From Anaerolineae bacterium (GTDB lineage Bacteria > Chloroflexota > Anaerolineae > Aggregatilineales > UBA2796), in NCBI GenBank assembly GCA_019637555.1, contig JAHBVK010000020.1, positions 33,456 to 97,455 on the forward strand: 64,000 nucleotides of DNA. Direction: 5' to 3'. Under the pieces are notes generated by a model, which was not told where the DNA came from, did no database searches, and saw nothing but the letters and a program-made list of their open reading frames with translations. The stretch's first letter is position 1; every line of letters begins with the position of its first letter. A program made the translations under genes and the position numbers. Positions 1-8,268 of this stretch are shown here, piece after piece.

Positions 1-543
1 ATCCTACTCGGATCGCTGCTGATCACCGCGTGCAGCCCCTCTTCACCTACTCCTACCCCTACTGCAACTGCCACAGCTACAGCTACCCGAACAGTGGTTT
101 CTGCCGTTGCCGCCCCCACCAATTCCAGCAACGCGCTGCCGCCGTCATGGACTCCTAAACCGACATTGACGCCCGCGCCGACTCGCACATTGGTGCCGAC
201 GCCTACCGCTATTCCTACCTTTACCCAGGATCAACTCTGTTCGGAATTTGCCGTCTTGACGCCGAAAACGGATACCGCTTTCGCCTTCAATGATGTCGTC
301 ACCTTCTCCTGGACTGGCGTACCGCGTAGCCGCACGATGGCGATGTTGTTACTACGTCAGGGGGAAACCGAAGGCTTGAAGATGGATGTACCCTTTGAGG
401 GTGCTGGGGTGTTCCCGATCCCGCTGCGGACTCTCGTCGGATCGGGGACGTTCGAGTGGCGCGCCTACGTCATCGACTCAACCTACGGCGCGATCTGCGA
501 GCAGCGCGGCATTCTGATCCGCAAACCGCCGCCGTACTTTTAG
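1..543 (+). CDS. Putative lipoprotein, 5' end outside window
   Basis: The reading frame is open from the first base, so the start lies upstream. The visible part begins inside a lipoprotein signal peptide (hydrophobic stretch ending in a lipobox, LITAC), so the mature protein would be anchored in the membrane through the Cys at about codon 11. A Thr/Pro/Ala-rich linker of about 65 residues follows (PTPTPTATATATATRT and more), then a compact domain of about 100 residues with two Cys and an immunoglobulin-like pattern (FNDVVTFSWTGV, FEWRAYVID) similar to domains that follow such linkers in Chloroflexota exported proteins. Function unknown; an extracellular scaffold or binding role is inference. 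The Thr-Pro linker recurs in the gene at 4989-6191. Confidence 0.75.
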   Translation: MLLGSLLITACSPSSPTPTPTATATATATRTVVSAVAAPTNSSNALPPSWTPKPTLTPAPTRTLVPTPTAIPTFTQDQLCSEFAVLTPKTDTAFAFNDVVTFSWTGVPRSRTMAMLLLRQGETEGLKMDVPFEGAGVFPIPLRTLVGSGTFEWRAYVIDSTYGAICEQRGILIRKPPPYF

Positions 544-570
544 CACCGAATTGATGAGCAACCTCAACGT

Positions 571-598
571 ATCTGCTCGTTACTCATCACTCGTTACT
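571..598 (-). repeat. Tandem heptamer repeat AGTRAYG, 3 clear units
   Basis: Read on the minus strand, 598 down to 578 is AGTAACG-AGTGATG-AGTAACG, with a weaker fourth unit (AGCAGAT) to 571. It begins 10 bases after the stop codon of the peptidase gene at 608. A 19-base stretch is identical to one at 35187-35205, also just 3' of a minus-strand stop codon. This resembles the short tandem heptamer repeats known from cyanobacteria and other filamentous bacteria; any function is unknown. Confidence 0.6.
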
Positions 599-607
599 TC
601 TTTTTCT

Positions 608-1933
608 TTAGAACGCTCGATACCCTGTCGGATTGACCGGGAAAAACTCCCCGCCGACATTGGCACGTACCTCAAAGTGCAGATGCGGACCGCTGGAATT
701 GCCCGTACTGCCCGTCGCACCGATGGGCTGTCCCGCTTGCACCGTCTGCCCGCAGCTAACGTTGTAGCTGCTCAAGTGACCGTAGATCGTCCAGATGTCG
801 CCGTGATTGAGTACGATCACGTTGCCGTAACCGTAAGTAACCCAGCCGACGTACATCACGTTACCTGTAGCGGCGGCAAAGACGGTAGTACCCGCCCGTC
901 CGGCAAGATCGATTCCGCCATGTGATCCGCTGAAGCCGCGCGTCACATTGTACGAGCCACCGGGCAGCGGCAGCAGCAAACTACCTGCGCCACCAGTTCC
1001 CGGCGTCGGACCGCATGATCCCGCTTGACCAACGCCAAACGTCACCGATCCAACTGCACCACTCGTGCTGCCCGCCTCGACCTTCACAGGCGGGTTCCAG
1101 TACAGCGCCTTCTTCTCGCTGACGCCACCGGGAATCATCACTAGCGTATCGGCAGGCAGTACCGTTTCCGGCAAAGCGCCTGCACTTTGCAGCTTGGGGT
1201 TGTACTCCGAGTCGATGATTCGAATAGCCGAGACTTTGTACTTCTCCGCGATCTGCTGGATAGTCTCGCTGCCACTTGCTTTGTGCAGCACGCCGTCTTC
1301 AGGCACGATGGTCAGCGTATCACCCGGAAACAAGCGGTTGACGTAGACAATATCGCTGTTCCAGACGATTGAATCGGTAGAAATGCCGAACTGCTTGGCG
1401 ATGGATTCCAGTGTATCGCCCACCTTGATCGTGTACTGAATCGCACCACTACGCGGGCGCACGGGCGCGATGGTGTACGCCGATTGCTGACGGTACAGTG
1501 TATCGCTCGGTGGCGCGGTATCCCCCGCTTGCAGCAGCAGATCGGCGATCACGTCAACCGGAACATCACCGCTAGGCAAATTCTGATTGGCTGGCATTGG
1601 TGACGGCTCAACCGTTGGCGGATCGGTAGGGACGGGCGTGTTGGTCACCGCCACCGTTGAGACCGCAGCAACAGAAGTCTCTGTCGGCTGTTCATTACTG
1701 GTGGCTGATGGCTGTAAGTAAAGCAGCGCCGCTACCGCCGTGATCGCTAGCGCTGCGACATAAATCAAGATTTGTGCAAAACCAGTTCCACTACTGCCGC
1801 CTGCATCTGACAACTGTACAGGTTTTCCGGGCTGCGTATCTTCCAGACGGCGCATCCCGCTGGGCGGTGTATCCCCCGAATCTACGGGTGGCTCTGGGAT
1901 TGGTGGGAGCGCTGATTGCTCTGAATCGGTCAT
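608..1933 (-). CDS. LysM-repeat M23 family metallopeptidase, membrane-anchored
   Basis: 441 residues. Order: a Pro-rich cytoplasmic N-terminus of about 50 residues, one membrane segment (about 52-72, ILIYVAALAITAVAALLYL), a Thr/Pro linker, two LysM peptidoglycan-binding repeats (about 165-210, IKVGDTLESIAKQFG; about 215-268), and a C-terminal M23 (lysostaphin/NlpD-type) domain from about 325. Zinc ligands are visible: HGGID (HxxxD), GHLSSY and the HLHFE motif near the end. The family cleaves peptidoglycan cross-bridges or activates amidases; members with LysM act at the cell wall during growth and division. The ATG has GAGG 4-5 bases upstream. Transcribed alone; the next gene upstream is divergent. 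Confidence 0.88.
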   Translation of the reverse strand: MTDSEQSALPPIPEPPVDSGDTPPSGMRRLEDTQPGKPVQLSDAGGSSGTGFAQILIYVAALAITAVAALLYLQPSATSNEQPTETSVAAVSTVAVTNTPVPTDPPTVEPSPMPANQNLPSGDVPVDVIADLLLQAGDTAPPSDTLYRQQSAYTIAPVRPRSGAIQYTIKVGDTLESIAKQFGISTDSIVWNSDIVYVNRLFPGDTLTIVPEDGVLHKASGSETIQQIAEKYKVSAIRIIDSEYNPKLQSAGALPETVLPADTLVMIPGGVSEKKALYWNPPVKVEAGSTSGAVGSVTFGVGQAGSCGPTPGTGGAGSLLLPLPGGSYNVTRGFSGSHGGIDLAGRAGTTVFAAATGNVMYVGWVTYGYGNVIVLNHGDIWTIYGHLSSYNVSCGQTVQAGQPIGATGSTGNSSGPHLHFEVRANVGGEFFPVNPTGYRAF

Positions 1934-2118
1934 TCTGCCTCGAAACTTTCTCCCCCTGCGATCAGGCGCGGAATACTAGCTCGCGAATACCGATGCCGCA
2001 AGCACGGCTCATCTACGCTTCAGTTTCAATCTCATCATCAACGTTGGCAGCAGCCCTAACTTGAGCTACAGTAAACCAATCACCTAACAAACATTAGTTA
2101 TTTTTGGAGCGGCTGAAG

Positions 2119-3267
2119 ATGGATTTTGAATTATCCGCGGAACAGCGCATGTATCAGCGTGCCGTGCATGATTTCTGCGAGGCGGAGATCAAACCCCGCG
2201 CTCAAGAGGTAGATCGCGCTGGTGAACTGCCATGGACGGCAATCCACAAGATGCCCACGCTTGGTCTGACCGGATTGCAGGTACCGGAAGAATATGGCGG
2301 TGCAGGGATGGATACCATCTCCGCCGCGATTGCCATTGAGGAACTTGGTCGCGTCTGCGGTTCCACTGCCCTATCGATCTCCGCGCATAATAATCTCGGC
2401 TGTGGACCCATTGTTCATTGGGGTACGCCAGCGCAGAAACAGAAATATCTCCCCCAACTGACCAGCGGCGAGATGCTAGGAGCATTGGCGCTGACCGAGC
2501 CGAACGCTGGCTCCGATCTGGCGAACGCGCAGACAATAGCCTTGCGCGACGGCGATCACTTCACCGTCAACGGCAGCAAAGCATGGATCACTAATCCAAT
2601 GTTTGCTCCTGTAATCAACACTTACGTGCGTACCAGCAAAGAGGTCGGCAGCAAAAACTTCAACCTGCTGTTGATCGAGCCGTCCAGCGCAGGAGTGACC
2701 ATTCACGCGCCGGAGAAAAAGATGGGCTTGAAAGGCTCACCCACGCAGATGATCACCTTTGAGGATGTACGCGTTCCGGCTGATCAGGTGTTGGGTGAGG
2801 AAGGGCGCGGTTTGCATCAAGTCTTGGCAACGCTGGACGCGGGACGGATCAGTATCGGCGCGTTGAGTGTCGGCTTGGCGCAGGGTGCGTTTGAAGAAGC
2901 GGTACGCTATGCCAAACAGCGCGAGGCATTCGGCAACAAGATCAGCAATTTTCAGGCGATCCAATGGATGATCGCCGACGCCGCGCTGGAGATCGATGCC
3001 GCCCGTTTGCTGGTCTATCGTGCGGCATGGCTCAAAGATCAGGGCAAGAGCTTCACTAAAGAAGCGGCGATGGCGAAACTACTGGCATCCGAAGTTGCCG
3101 AACGCGTCTGTTTCAACGCCATCCAGATTCACGGCAGCTATGGCTACAGCGCCGAGTTCCCCGTCGAGCGCATGTACCGCGATCAGCGGCTGATGAGCAT
3201 TGGCGAAGGCACCAGCCAGATACAGCGTTTGGTCATCGCTCAACGGGTTCTCGGCGAAATGGCGTAA
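2119..3267 (+). CDS. Acyl-CoA dehydrogenase
   Basis: 382 residues, the usual length. FAD-dependent oxidation of acyl-CoA to trans-2-enoyl-CoA, passing electrons to electron-transfer flavoprotein. Visible family marks: the substrate/FAD signature ALTEPNAGSD (about 124-133), YAKQREAFGNKISNFQAIQ in the C-terminal helical domain, and YRDQRLMSIGEGTSQIQ near the end, where the Glu of EGT is the catalytic base position of short/medium-chain members. The frame opens at a TTG (2104), but GGAG at 2106-2109 is well placed for the ATG at 2119, which I chose. No electron-transfer flavoprotein or thiolase genes are adjacent, so the pathway (fatty acid or branched-chain) cannot be told from context. Confidence 0.92.
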   Translation: MDFELSAEQRMYQRAVHDFCEAEIKPRAQEVDRAGELPWTAIHKMPTLGLTGLQVPEEYGGAGMDTISAAIAIEELGRVCGSTALSISAHNNLGCGPIVHWGTPAQKQKYLPQLTSGEMLGALALTEPNAGSDLANAQTIALRDGDHFTVNGSKAWITNPMFAPVINTYVRTSKEVGSKNFNLLLIEPSSAGVTIHAPEKKMGLKGSPTQMITFEDVRVPADQVLGEEGRGLHQVLATLDAGRISIGALSVGLAQGAFEEAVRYAKQREAFGNKISNFQAIQWMIADAALEIDAARLLVYRAAWLKDQGKSFTKEAAMAKLLASEVAERVCFNAIQIHGSYGYSAEFPVERMYRDQRLMSIGEGTSQIQRLVIAQRVLGEMA

Positions 3268-3279
3268 CTTAGTACTGGC

Positions 3280-3750
3280 TCAGTGGGCGGCGCTCAATTG
3301 CGGCTCCGCTTCTGTCTTGTGATGCTGCGCTTCCAGAGTGTTTAACTGGACGTGCTGCTCTGCTAGCGCTCGATTCAGCCAATTGATCTTGTGCTGACGC
3401 CAGAACTCTAGCCACTTGGTCGGCAGCGTGGCATACAAGACCGCCGCCTGATAATGCATCGCTGCATCATAGATCGCTTCGGGCAGCGTCACATACTGAA
3501 ACGGCTCCATGCAAATCTCGACGCCGTAATCCTCTGCCGTCGCTTGGGCGGTCTTGAGGATTTTCAGTTCCGCGTCGGAGTGCTCGATATAGGTTGGAGC
3601 AGACGCCAACCAGCTTGTATGCTGTACCGGGATCATCTTCAGTACCGCCAGCGGATACCCTGTCCGGCGTGCTAGCTGTGCTGCCTGATGTATAGCCTCG
3701 TTCATCCATTCCGCATTTTCGGTGAGCAAGACCAGAATAGTTTTTTGCAT
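3280..3750 (-). CDS. Universal stress protein (UspA)-like protein
   Basis: 156 residues. The N-terminus (KTILVLLTENAEWMNEAIHQAA) and the pattern of alternating strands and helices (PLAVLKMIPV, DYGVEICMEPFQYVTLPEAIYDAA, AAVLYATLP) fit the UspA fold. The ATP-binding G-2x-G-9x-G(S/T) motif expected near the C-terminus is absent, so it would belong to the non-ATP-binding type or be a divergent relative. The last 40 residues are hydrophilic and rich in Gln, Glu and His. Convergent with the acyl-CoA dehydrogenase (12-base gap). Its Shine-Dalgarno sequence lies inside a perfect inverted repeat (separate entry), suggesting control at translation or by a dimeric regulator. Confidence 0.6.
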   Translation of the reverse strand: MQKTILVLLTENAEWMNEAIHQAAQLARRTGYPLAVLKMIPVQHTSWLASAPTYIEHSDAELKILKTAQATAEDYGVEICMEPFQYVTLPEAIYDAAMHYQAAVLYATLPTKWLEFWRQHKINWLNRALAEQHVQLNTLEAQHHKTEAEPQLSAAH

Positions 3751-3756
3751 GATCTT

Positions 3757-3787
3757 TTATCCTTAGGATTACCATTCCTAAGGATAA
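3757..3787 (-). promoter_or_regulatory. Perfect 12-bp inverted repeat covering the ribosome-binding site
   Basis: TTATCCTTAGGA (3757-3768), a 7-base spacer, then TCCTAAGGATAA (3776-3787). On the minus strand the proximal arm contains AAGGA, 9 bases before the ATG at 3750, so a hairpin in the mRNA would sequester the ribosome-binding site. The same symmetry would also suit a dimeric repressor. Either reading is inference; the symmetry itself is exact. Confidence 0.6.
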
Positions 3788-3857
3788 TGCTGGCGCGGGT
3801 CAAGAGGCGGTCAGGATGCCGCTTGTGCGCGTCAAAAAAACATCAAGAGTTTGGCGA

Positions 3858-4973
3858 TCAGGGCATCGCCCTTAGCGCGAAATCACCGATCTTCGCGGCG
3901 TAGCGACAATTGGCAGCGGCGTTCAGGTGGAACTCGGTGTCAGTGAAGTCTTCCGGTGGCGCGGCGTCCCAGAAATCCGCATACTGCCAACCACGCTGCT
4001 GTGCCACATCGCGGAAGGCGGCGCGGTACGAATCCAGCGCCCAATGCGGATAAAATAAGTTGTAGCGGATCGGATGCTCGGTATTGCGATAAATCGGCTC
4101 ATTGATCAGCAGCATCGGGATATTCCGCGCTTGTGCCCAATTCATGCCCGCGCTGACCACATCGAAGGATAAATCCTCCGCTACGATCACGTTCGCCGTT
4201 TTCAGACTCATCGGGTAGACCGTCAGAATATCGGTGCTGTCACTCAAGGCGGTGCGGTGCGGAGGCACGAGGATCGGCACCACATGATCGATTCCAGTGG
4301 CAGCCCATTCCAGACCAGCAAGCTGATAGCGCAGCCAGTCGGCGATCTCGCGCCGTTGACCGATCAGTGTGCGCGACCACCAATCCGGTTCTTGCGGATT
4401 CCAGTTGAACAGCTTGAACTGATACTGTTCTTGCAGTGCCGCCAACTCATCATATTGATCCTGTATCACGGCGAAATCCAACTGGTCGCTGGGGTACAGT
4501 GATGCCAGCGTCATCGACCAGATGATCATATCTGGCTGGTATTTCAACGCTTGCTGAAGGATCAGCAGGTCTTTAATCACGCTGAGTTTAGGATAGCCGA
4601 GGTTGTAGAAAACCATGCGCCGACCATCAGGTGCGCTCAGATTCAGATTGTTCAAGCAGGCGGCTTGCGTTTGATCCGCTGACAGCAGATACCCCCACAC
4701 CGCCGAGTCACCGAGCATGATCACGCGAAACTCGTCATCAGCTTTAGGGCGCGCGATCACGTGCGAAGTCAGCATCTGATCGATGTTGAGGATGCTGACG
4801 GTATGCGATTCCGTCGGATAGTTAGCGAAGGGCAGCCGTAAGCGTCCCGGTACGATGCTGTTATAAACACTGATTCGCTCTAGCAGGCGAACCGGTTGGA
4901 TGACGAAATACAAGCCGTTAAGCAGTAAAAACAATAAACCCGCTTTGATCACAACCCTACGCAGCAATATCAC
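3858..4973 (-). CDS. Membrane-anchored SGNH/GDSL-like hydrolase
   Basis: 371 residues. An N-terminal membrane anchor (about 9-26, VIKAGLLFLLLNGLYFVIQP) is followed by an SGNH-type domain: block I VIMLGDSAVWG (Ser nucleophile), YNLGYPKLSVIKDLL (block II-like Gly), and the C-terminal TEFHLNAAANCRYA carrying the block V His. Similar proteins modify exported polysaccharides or lipids as esterases or O-acetyl transferases; the substrate is unknown. The frame starts with GTG at 4973; the TTG at 4967 is better spaced from GAGG, so translation may begin two codons later. It lies 15 bases after the Thr-Pro lipoprotein stop and may be co-transcribed with it. Confidence 0.72.
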   Translation of the reverse strand: MILLRRVVIKAGLLFLLLNGLYFVIQPVRLLERISVYNSIVPGRLRLPFANYPTESHTVSILNIDQMLTSHVIARPKADDEFRVIMLGDSAVWGYLLSADQTQAACLNNLNLSAPDGRRMVFYNLGYPKLSVIKDLLILQQALKYQPDMIIWSMTLASLYPSDQLDFAVIQDQYDELAALQEQYQFKLFNWNPQEPDWWSRTLIGQRREIADWLRYQLAGLEWAATGIDHVVPILVPPHRTALSDSTDILTVYPMSLKTANVIVAEDLSFDVVSAGMNWAQARNIPMLLINEPIYRNTEHPIRYNLFYPHWALDSYRAAFRDVAQQRGWQYADFWDAAPPEDFTDTEFHLNAAANCRYAAKIGDFALRAMP

Positions 4974-4988
4974 ATCCTCATATCTCTA

Positions 4989-6191
4989 TCAGCTACCGAT
5001 GGGGAACCACAGCGCCGTGCCGATCTGTAGCCAGTAGACGCCGCCAGTCGGGACGCTCAAGTACACATCGTTGAGCGCACCTGCCTGCACGTTACCAAAA
5101 TACGGGATCGCGGGCGTTGTAGCCGCGCCGAGGGCATCATAAATTGGGCGTCCATCGATCCACGGGTAGACGCGCCAAACATAGCCGATCTGCGCGTTTG
5201 GCACGATCAGCGGTGGCGTGATCGGGTTAACTGGTGCTGGCTGCGGCACTCCCGGCGACCACACACTCGGATATGCCGCAATCCGCCGATCGAAGCTCAA
5301 GAAGTACACCTGATTGAGGTTCGGCACAAAGATGGCGTAACCGCGCTCGAACTGCTGATACAAGAACTGCCCTTGCTGCGCCGCTTGCAGCGGACAATTA
5401 GCCGGAGCAGCGGTGAAGAACCACGTTGGATTACAGGTGATCACTGCTGACACGCTGTTCACTGCGGTCTGCTGTCCGCGCCGCGCCGTGATCTTAAATA
5501 CGATGGCACGTCCATTGCTCTGATCCAGTGTGTATACGCGCTGCCCGATGGTCGGCACATTTTCTGTCAGCAGCACCACGCCTGTTGTCGTCACGATCTC
5601 TAGGGTAGCAGTTTCGCCAACGGCTGACCAGCTTACGGTGACAGGCGTTCCGGATTCTGCTGTGGCTGGAGAAACCGTCAGGGTAGTGACCGCAGGCGGA
5701 CCCGCTGTGAATGTTGGCGTCAATGTTGGTGCCAGTGTGAACGTCGCCGTGTTGGTTGGCGTCGCGGTAGGCGTGAGGGTGAAGGTCGCGGTGAACGTTG
5801 GTGTGCGCGTAAACGTCGGCGTGTTGGTCGGTGTAAAACTGGGCGTAAACGTCTGGGTCGGTGTGAATGTATAGGTGGCAGTGAATGTATTGGTCGGCGT
5901 AAACGTCGCGGTATCCGTCGGCGTGAACGTCGGTGTGTAGGTCAGCGTATTGGTCGGCGTCGGTGTCAACGTGAAAGACGGCGTGGCGCTAGGGATCGGC
6001 GTCCATGTCGGTGGCAGTGTTGCCGAAGGAACTGGCGTATCAGACGGCGTGAGACTCGGCGTCAAGCTCGGCAAACTGGCGCTGGTGGGCGGCGGTGGTA
6101 ACTGCACCCCACAGGCTAGGGAGGCTGCCCCCAACGCAAGGATCACTAGGAACAAAGTGCGCATCGGGATGAATGCTGACCGTCGTTTCAT
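4989..6191 (-). CDS. Lipoprotein with long Thr-Pro repeat linker
   Basis: 400 residues. A signal peptide with lipobox ASLAC (Cys at about 27) is followed by about 135 residues of Thr/Pro/Phe repeats of the type FTPTxTxT (about 35-170), which would form an extended spacer through the wall. A beta-rich domain (about 175-250, [20 protein letters not shown]) and a Trp/Tyr-rich C-terminal domain with three Cys (about 255-400) follow. The repeat gives a regular GT-rich pattern on the other strand that creates false ORFs there. A second Met (codon 10, base 6164) is an alternative start. Function unknown; cell-surface location is well supported by the signal and linker. Confidence 0.75.
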   Translation of the reverse strand: MKRRSAFIPMRTLFLVILALGAASLACGVQLPPPPTSASLPSLTPSLTPSDTPVPSATLPPTWTPIPSATPSFTLTPTPTNTLTYTPTFTPTDTATFTPTNTFTATYTFTPTQTFTPSFTPTNTPTFTRTPTFTATFTLTPTATPTNTATFTLAPTLTPTFTAGPPAVTTLTVSPATAESGTPVTVSWSAVGETATLEIVTTTGVVLLTENVPTIGQRVYTLDQSNGRAIVFKITARRGQQTAVNSVSAVITCNPTWFFTAAPANCPLQAAQQGQFLYQQFERGYAIFVPNLNQVYFLSFDRRIAAYPSVWSPGVPQPAPVNPITPPLIVPNAQIGYVWRVYPWIDGRPIYDALGAATTPAIPYFGNVQAGALNDVYLSVPTGGVYWLQIGTALWFPIGS

Positions 6192-6242
6192 AATGAAAGC
6201 TGCTGATTAATTGTTGCATAGAATCGCCGCGCCCGGCTAATT

Positions 6243-6878
6243 CTAACTATTTTCTGCTTTCAGCGCACGCCGCCGCGCCAGCACATAGGATGCCATTTCC
6301 AGATCCAGCTTGCGGTCATCAATGATCTCGCCCAGTTTAGCCACTAAACGCTGCTCCAGCGTCTGACGCCGCGCTGCCGCCACTCGTTCCAGCAGCACGA
6401 AATAGCGCGTCAGTTTGGTCATCGTCGCGTCAAGCTGCTGTGTTGCCGCCTGACTCAAACGTGCGTTGCGAGCATATTCACGCGCCTCATCCAGATGTGC
6501 TACCAGCGTATTAACCCGCATGATCAGCGCATCGGCAACCGCATGGAACGAGTTTAACTCGTAAGCCACCAGATCGCGTTGCGGGCGCAACCGCACCGCC
6601 AGACGCAAGAACTCCAGTGCATCCCGATCTTTGCCCGCGTCAATGTTGGCTTCTACTAGATCTTTGATCTTCTGCAGATCAGCCTCAAGGCGTTCATAGT
6701 TACTGGTCAGCGCTTCCTCATAAGCCATTGACTGTTCAGCGTAGCGCGTTAATACATCGATCCGCCGTTCAAAGGCTTCGATCTCACGCAGTTGGATCGA
6801 CTCGTAATCCGGATCGTAGTCTGGCAGTTCGACTTTCCGATCCACGAATTGGCGCAGGGTGCTGAATAGTCGCTTCAT
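6243..6878 (-). CDS. Hypothetical coiled-coil protein
   Basis: 211 residues, almost wholly helical and highly charged, no signal peptide or membrane segment. Two helical stretches with heptad character stand out (about 27-75, QLREIEAFERRIDVLTRYAE; about 118-200, ADALIMRVNTLVAHLDEAREY to the end). I do not recognise the family; overall size and helix content recall PspA/IM30-like proteins, but no diagnostic motif is visible. It sits 13 bases after aroA on the same strand and ahead of the Thr-Pro lipoprotein gene, so co-transcription with aroA is likely. Only a weak ribosome-binding site precedes its ATG. Confidence 0.65.
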   Translation of the reverse strand: MKRLFSTLRQFVDRKVELPDYDPDYESIQLREIEAFERRIDVLTRYAEQSMAYEEALTSNYERLEADLQKIKDLVEANIDAGKDRDALEFLRLAVRLRPQRDLVAYELNSFHAVADALIMRVNTLVAHLDEAREYARNARLSQAATQQLDATMTKLTRYFVLLERVAAARRQTLEQRLVAKLGEIIDDRKLDLEMASYVLARRRALKAENS

Positions 6879-6891
6879 AGATTAACCGTAT

Positions 6892-8211
6892 TTAGCTGTA
6901 CAGATAGTGGAAACGCTCATAGAAATCAGGGAATGTCTTGGCGGTACACGCCGGATTGTTGATCTTGACCCCCGGCACGATCAATCCGATCACCGAGAAC
7001 GCCATCGCCATCCGATGATCGTCGTAGGTGTCGATCTCGGCGGCATGCAAATCGGACGCAGGATAGATCGTCATGCTGTCGGTCGTATCTTCAGCGCGGA
7101 CGCCCAATTTACGCAGCTCCGTGATCACGGCGTCGATCCGATCCGTCTCCTTCAGGCGGTTATGCCCGATCTCGCGGATGGTCACTGGACTGCTGGCGAA
7201 TGGCGCGATGCAGGCAAGCGTTTGCGCTGTGTCCGACATGGCATTGAGGTTAATGTCGATACCCCGCAGTTTATCCGGTCCTTGCACTTCAAGGTAATCC
7301 GATCCGCGCGTGACGGTGCAGCCCATCTGCTCCAGCACATCCACGAAATGTGCGTCTCCTTGCAGCGACTCTGCCGAGAGATGTGGCACGCGCACCCGCC
7401 CACCCGTGATCGCGGCGGCGGCGAAGAAATACGTCGCGTTGGAGGCATCCGGCTCGATCACATACCGCTGTGCCCGGTAGCGTTGACCCGCCGCGATCTG
7501 GTAGCTGCGATAGTCGGCATTGTGCGCTTCCACGCCAAACTGCGCCATCATCTTCAAAGTGATGTCGATGTACGGCTGCGAGACAATGCTGCCCGCCACG
7601 TTGATCTTGATGTCCTGTTCGGCATAAGGCGCGACCATCAGCAAACCGGATAGCAACTGACTGCTATCTGTCGCGTCGATGGTCGTTTCGCCACCGCGCA
7701 AGCCGTGCGCGTGGATCGTCAGTGGAAAGCGATCCTCGTCCGCCTCGATCTCCGCACCGAGTGAGCGCAGCGCCAGCAGCAGTTCACGGATCGGACGCTG
7801 CCGCATACGCGCCACACCATCAAAGTGATAATCACCGCGTCCGAGCGCCGCCGCTGCCGTCATGAATCGCGCTGTCGTGCCCGAATTGCCCACAAAACAA
7901 TCGGCTTGCTGCGCCGGAAACTTGCCGCCCAATCCGCTGACTGTAAACCGCGCACCAACACGATCCGCCTCCACGTTGATGCCTAGCTTACGCAGACATT
8001 CGGAACACCAATGGCTGTCATCGCTGAACAGGGCGTTCTCCAGCACCGACTCGCCCTCAGCCAACGCCGCCATGATCAGGGCGCGGTTGGTGATGCTTTT
8101 CGATCCCGGTACCGCGATCTCCGCAGAGATCGCTTTGCCGACGGGCTGAATTTCAATCTGGGCGGGTAATTCCGCTGCGGAAGGTAACGCGCTAGCATCG
8201 ACGGACGGCAT
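6892..8211 (-). CDS. aroA: 3-phosphoshikimate 1-carboxyvinyltransferase (EPSP synthase)
   Basis: 439 residues, the usual length. Joins shikimate-3-phosphate and phosphoenolpyruvate in the sixth step of the shikimate pathway to aromatic amino acids. Family motifs are clear: PGSKSITNRALIMAALAEG (S3P/PEP-binding Lys and Arg), GNSGTTARFM, RPIRELLLALRSLGAEI, DSSQLLSGLLM, KETDRIDA and YDDHRMAM near the C-terminus. The frame opens at TTG 8214, but AGGAG five bases before ATG 8211 decides the start. No other shikimate gene is adjacent. It is followed closely by the coiled-coil gene. Confidence 0.96.
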   Translation of the reverse strand: MPSVDASALPSAAELPAQIEIQPVGKAISAEIAVPGSKSITNRALIMAALAEGESVLENALFSDDSHWCSECLRKLGINVEADRVGARFTVSGLGGKFPAQQADCFVGNSGTTARFMTAAAALGRGDYHFDGVARMRQRPIRELLLALRSLGAEIEADEDRFPLTIHAHGLRGGETTIDATDSSQLLSGLLMVAPYAEQDIKINVAGSIVSQPYIDITLKMMAQFGVEAHNADYRSYQIAAGQRYRAQRYVIEPDASNATYFFAAAAITGGRVRVPHLSAESLQGDAHFVDVLEQMGCTVTRGSDYLEVQGPDKLRGIDINLNAMSDTAQTLACIAPFASSPVTIREIGHNRLKETDRIDAVITELRKLGVRAEDTTDSMTIYPASDLHAAEIDTYDDHRMAMAFSVIGLIVPGVKINNPACTAKTFPDFYERFHYLYS

Positions 8212-8268
8212 CAAAACTCCTAACTCATGGATGGACTCACGGCTAAATGCAGCAAAGGCGCTGGCGAA

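Noticed and set aside
571..598. Heptamer array as a CRISPR or origin repeat
   Set aside because: Units are 7 bases with no spacers; only 3-5 units; no cas, dnaA or DnaA boxes near.
551..925. Plus-strand frame opposite the M23 peptidase
   Set aside because: Fully inside the antisense of conserved M23 motifs; no ribosome-binding site or family match.
5530..5874. Plus-strand frame giving a Val/Gly-repeat protein
   Set aside because: It is the reverse reading of the Thr-Pro repeat of the lipoprotein at 4989-6191; the regularity comes from that repeat.
6907..7653. 248-codon plus-strand frame opposite aroA
   Set aside because: Antisense of a conserved enzyme; His/Arg-rich composition typical of a shadow frame.
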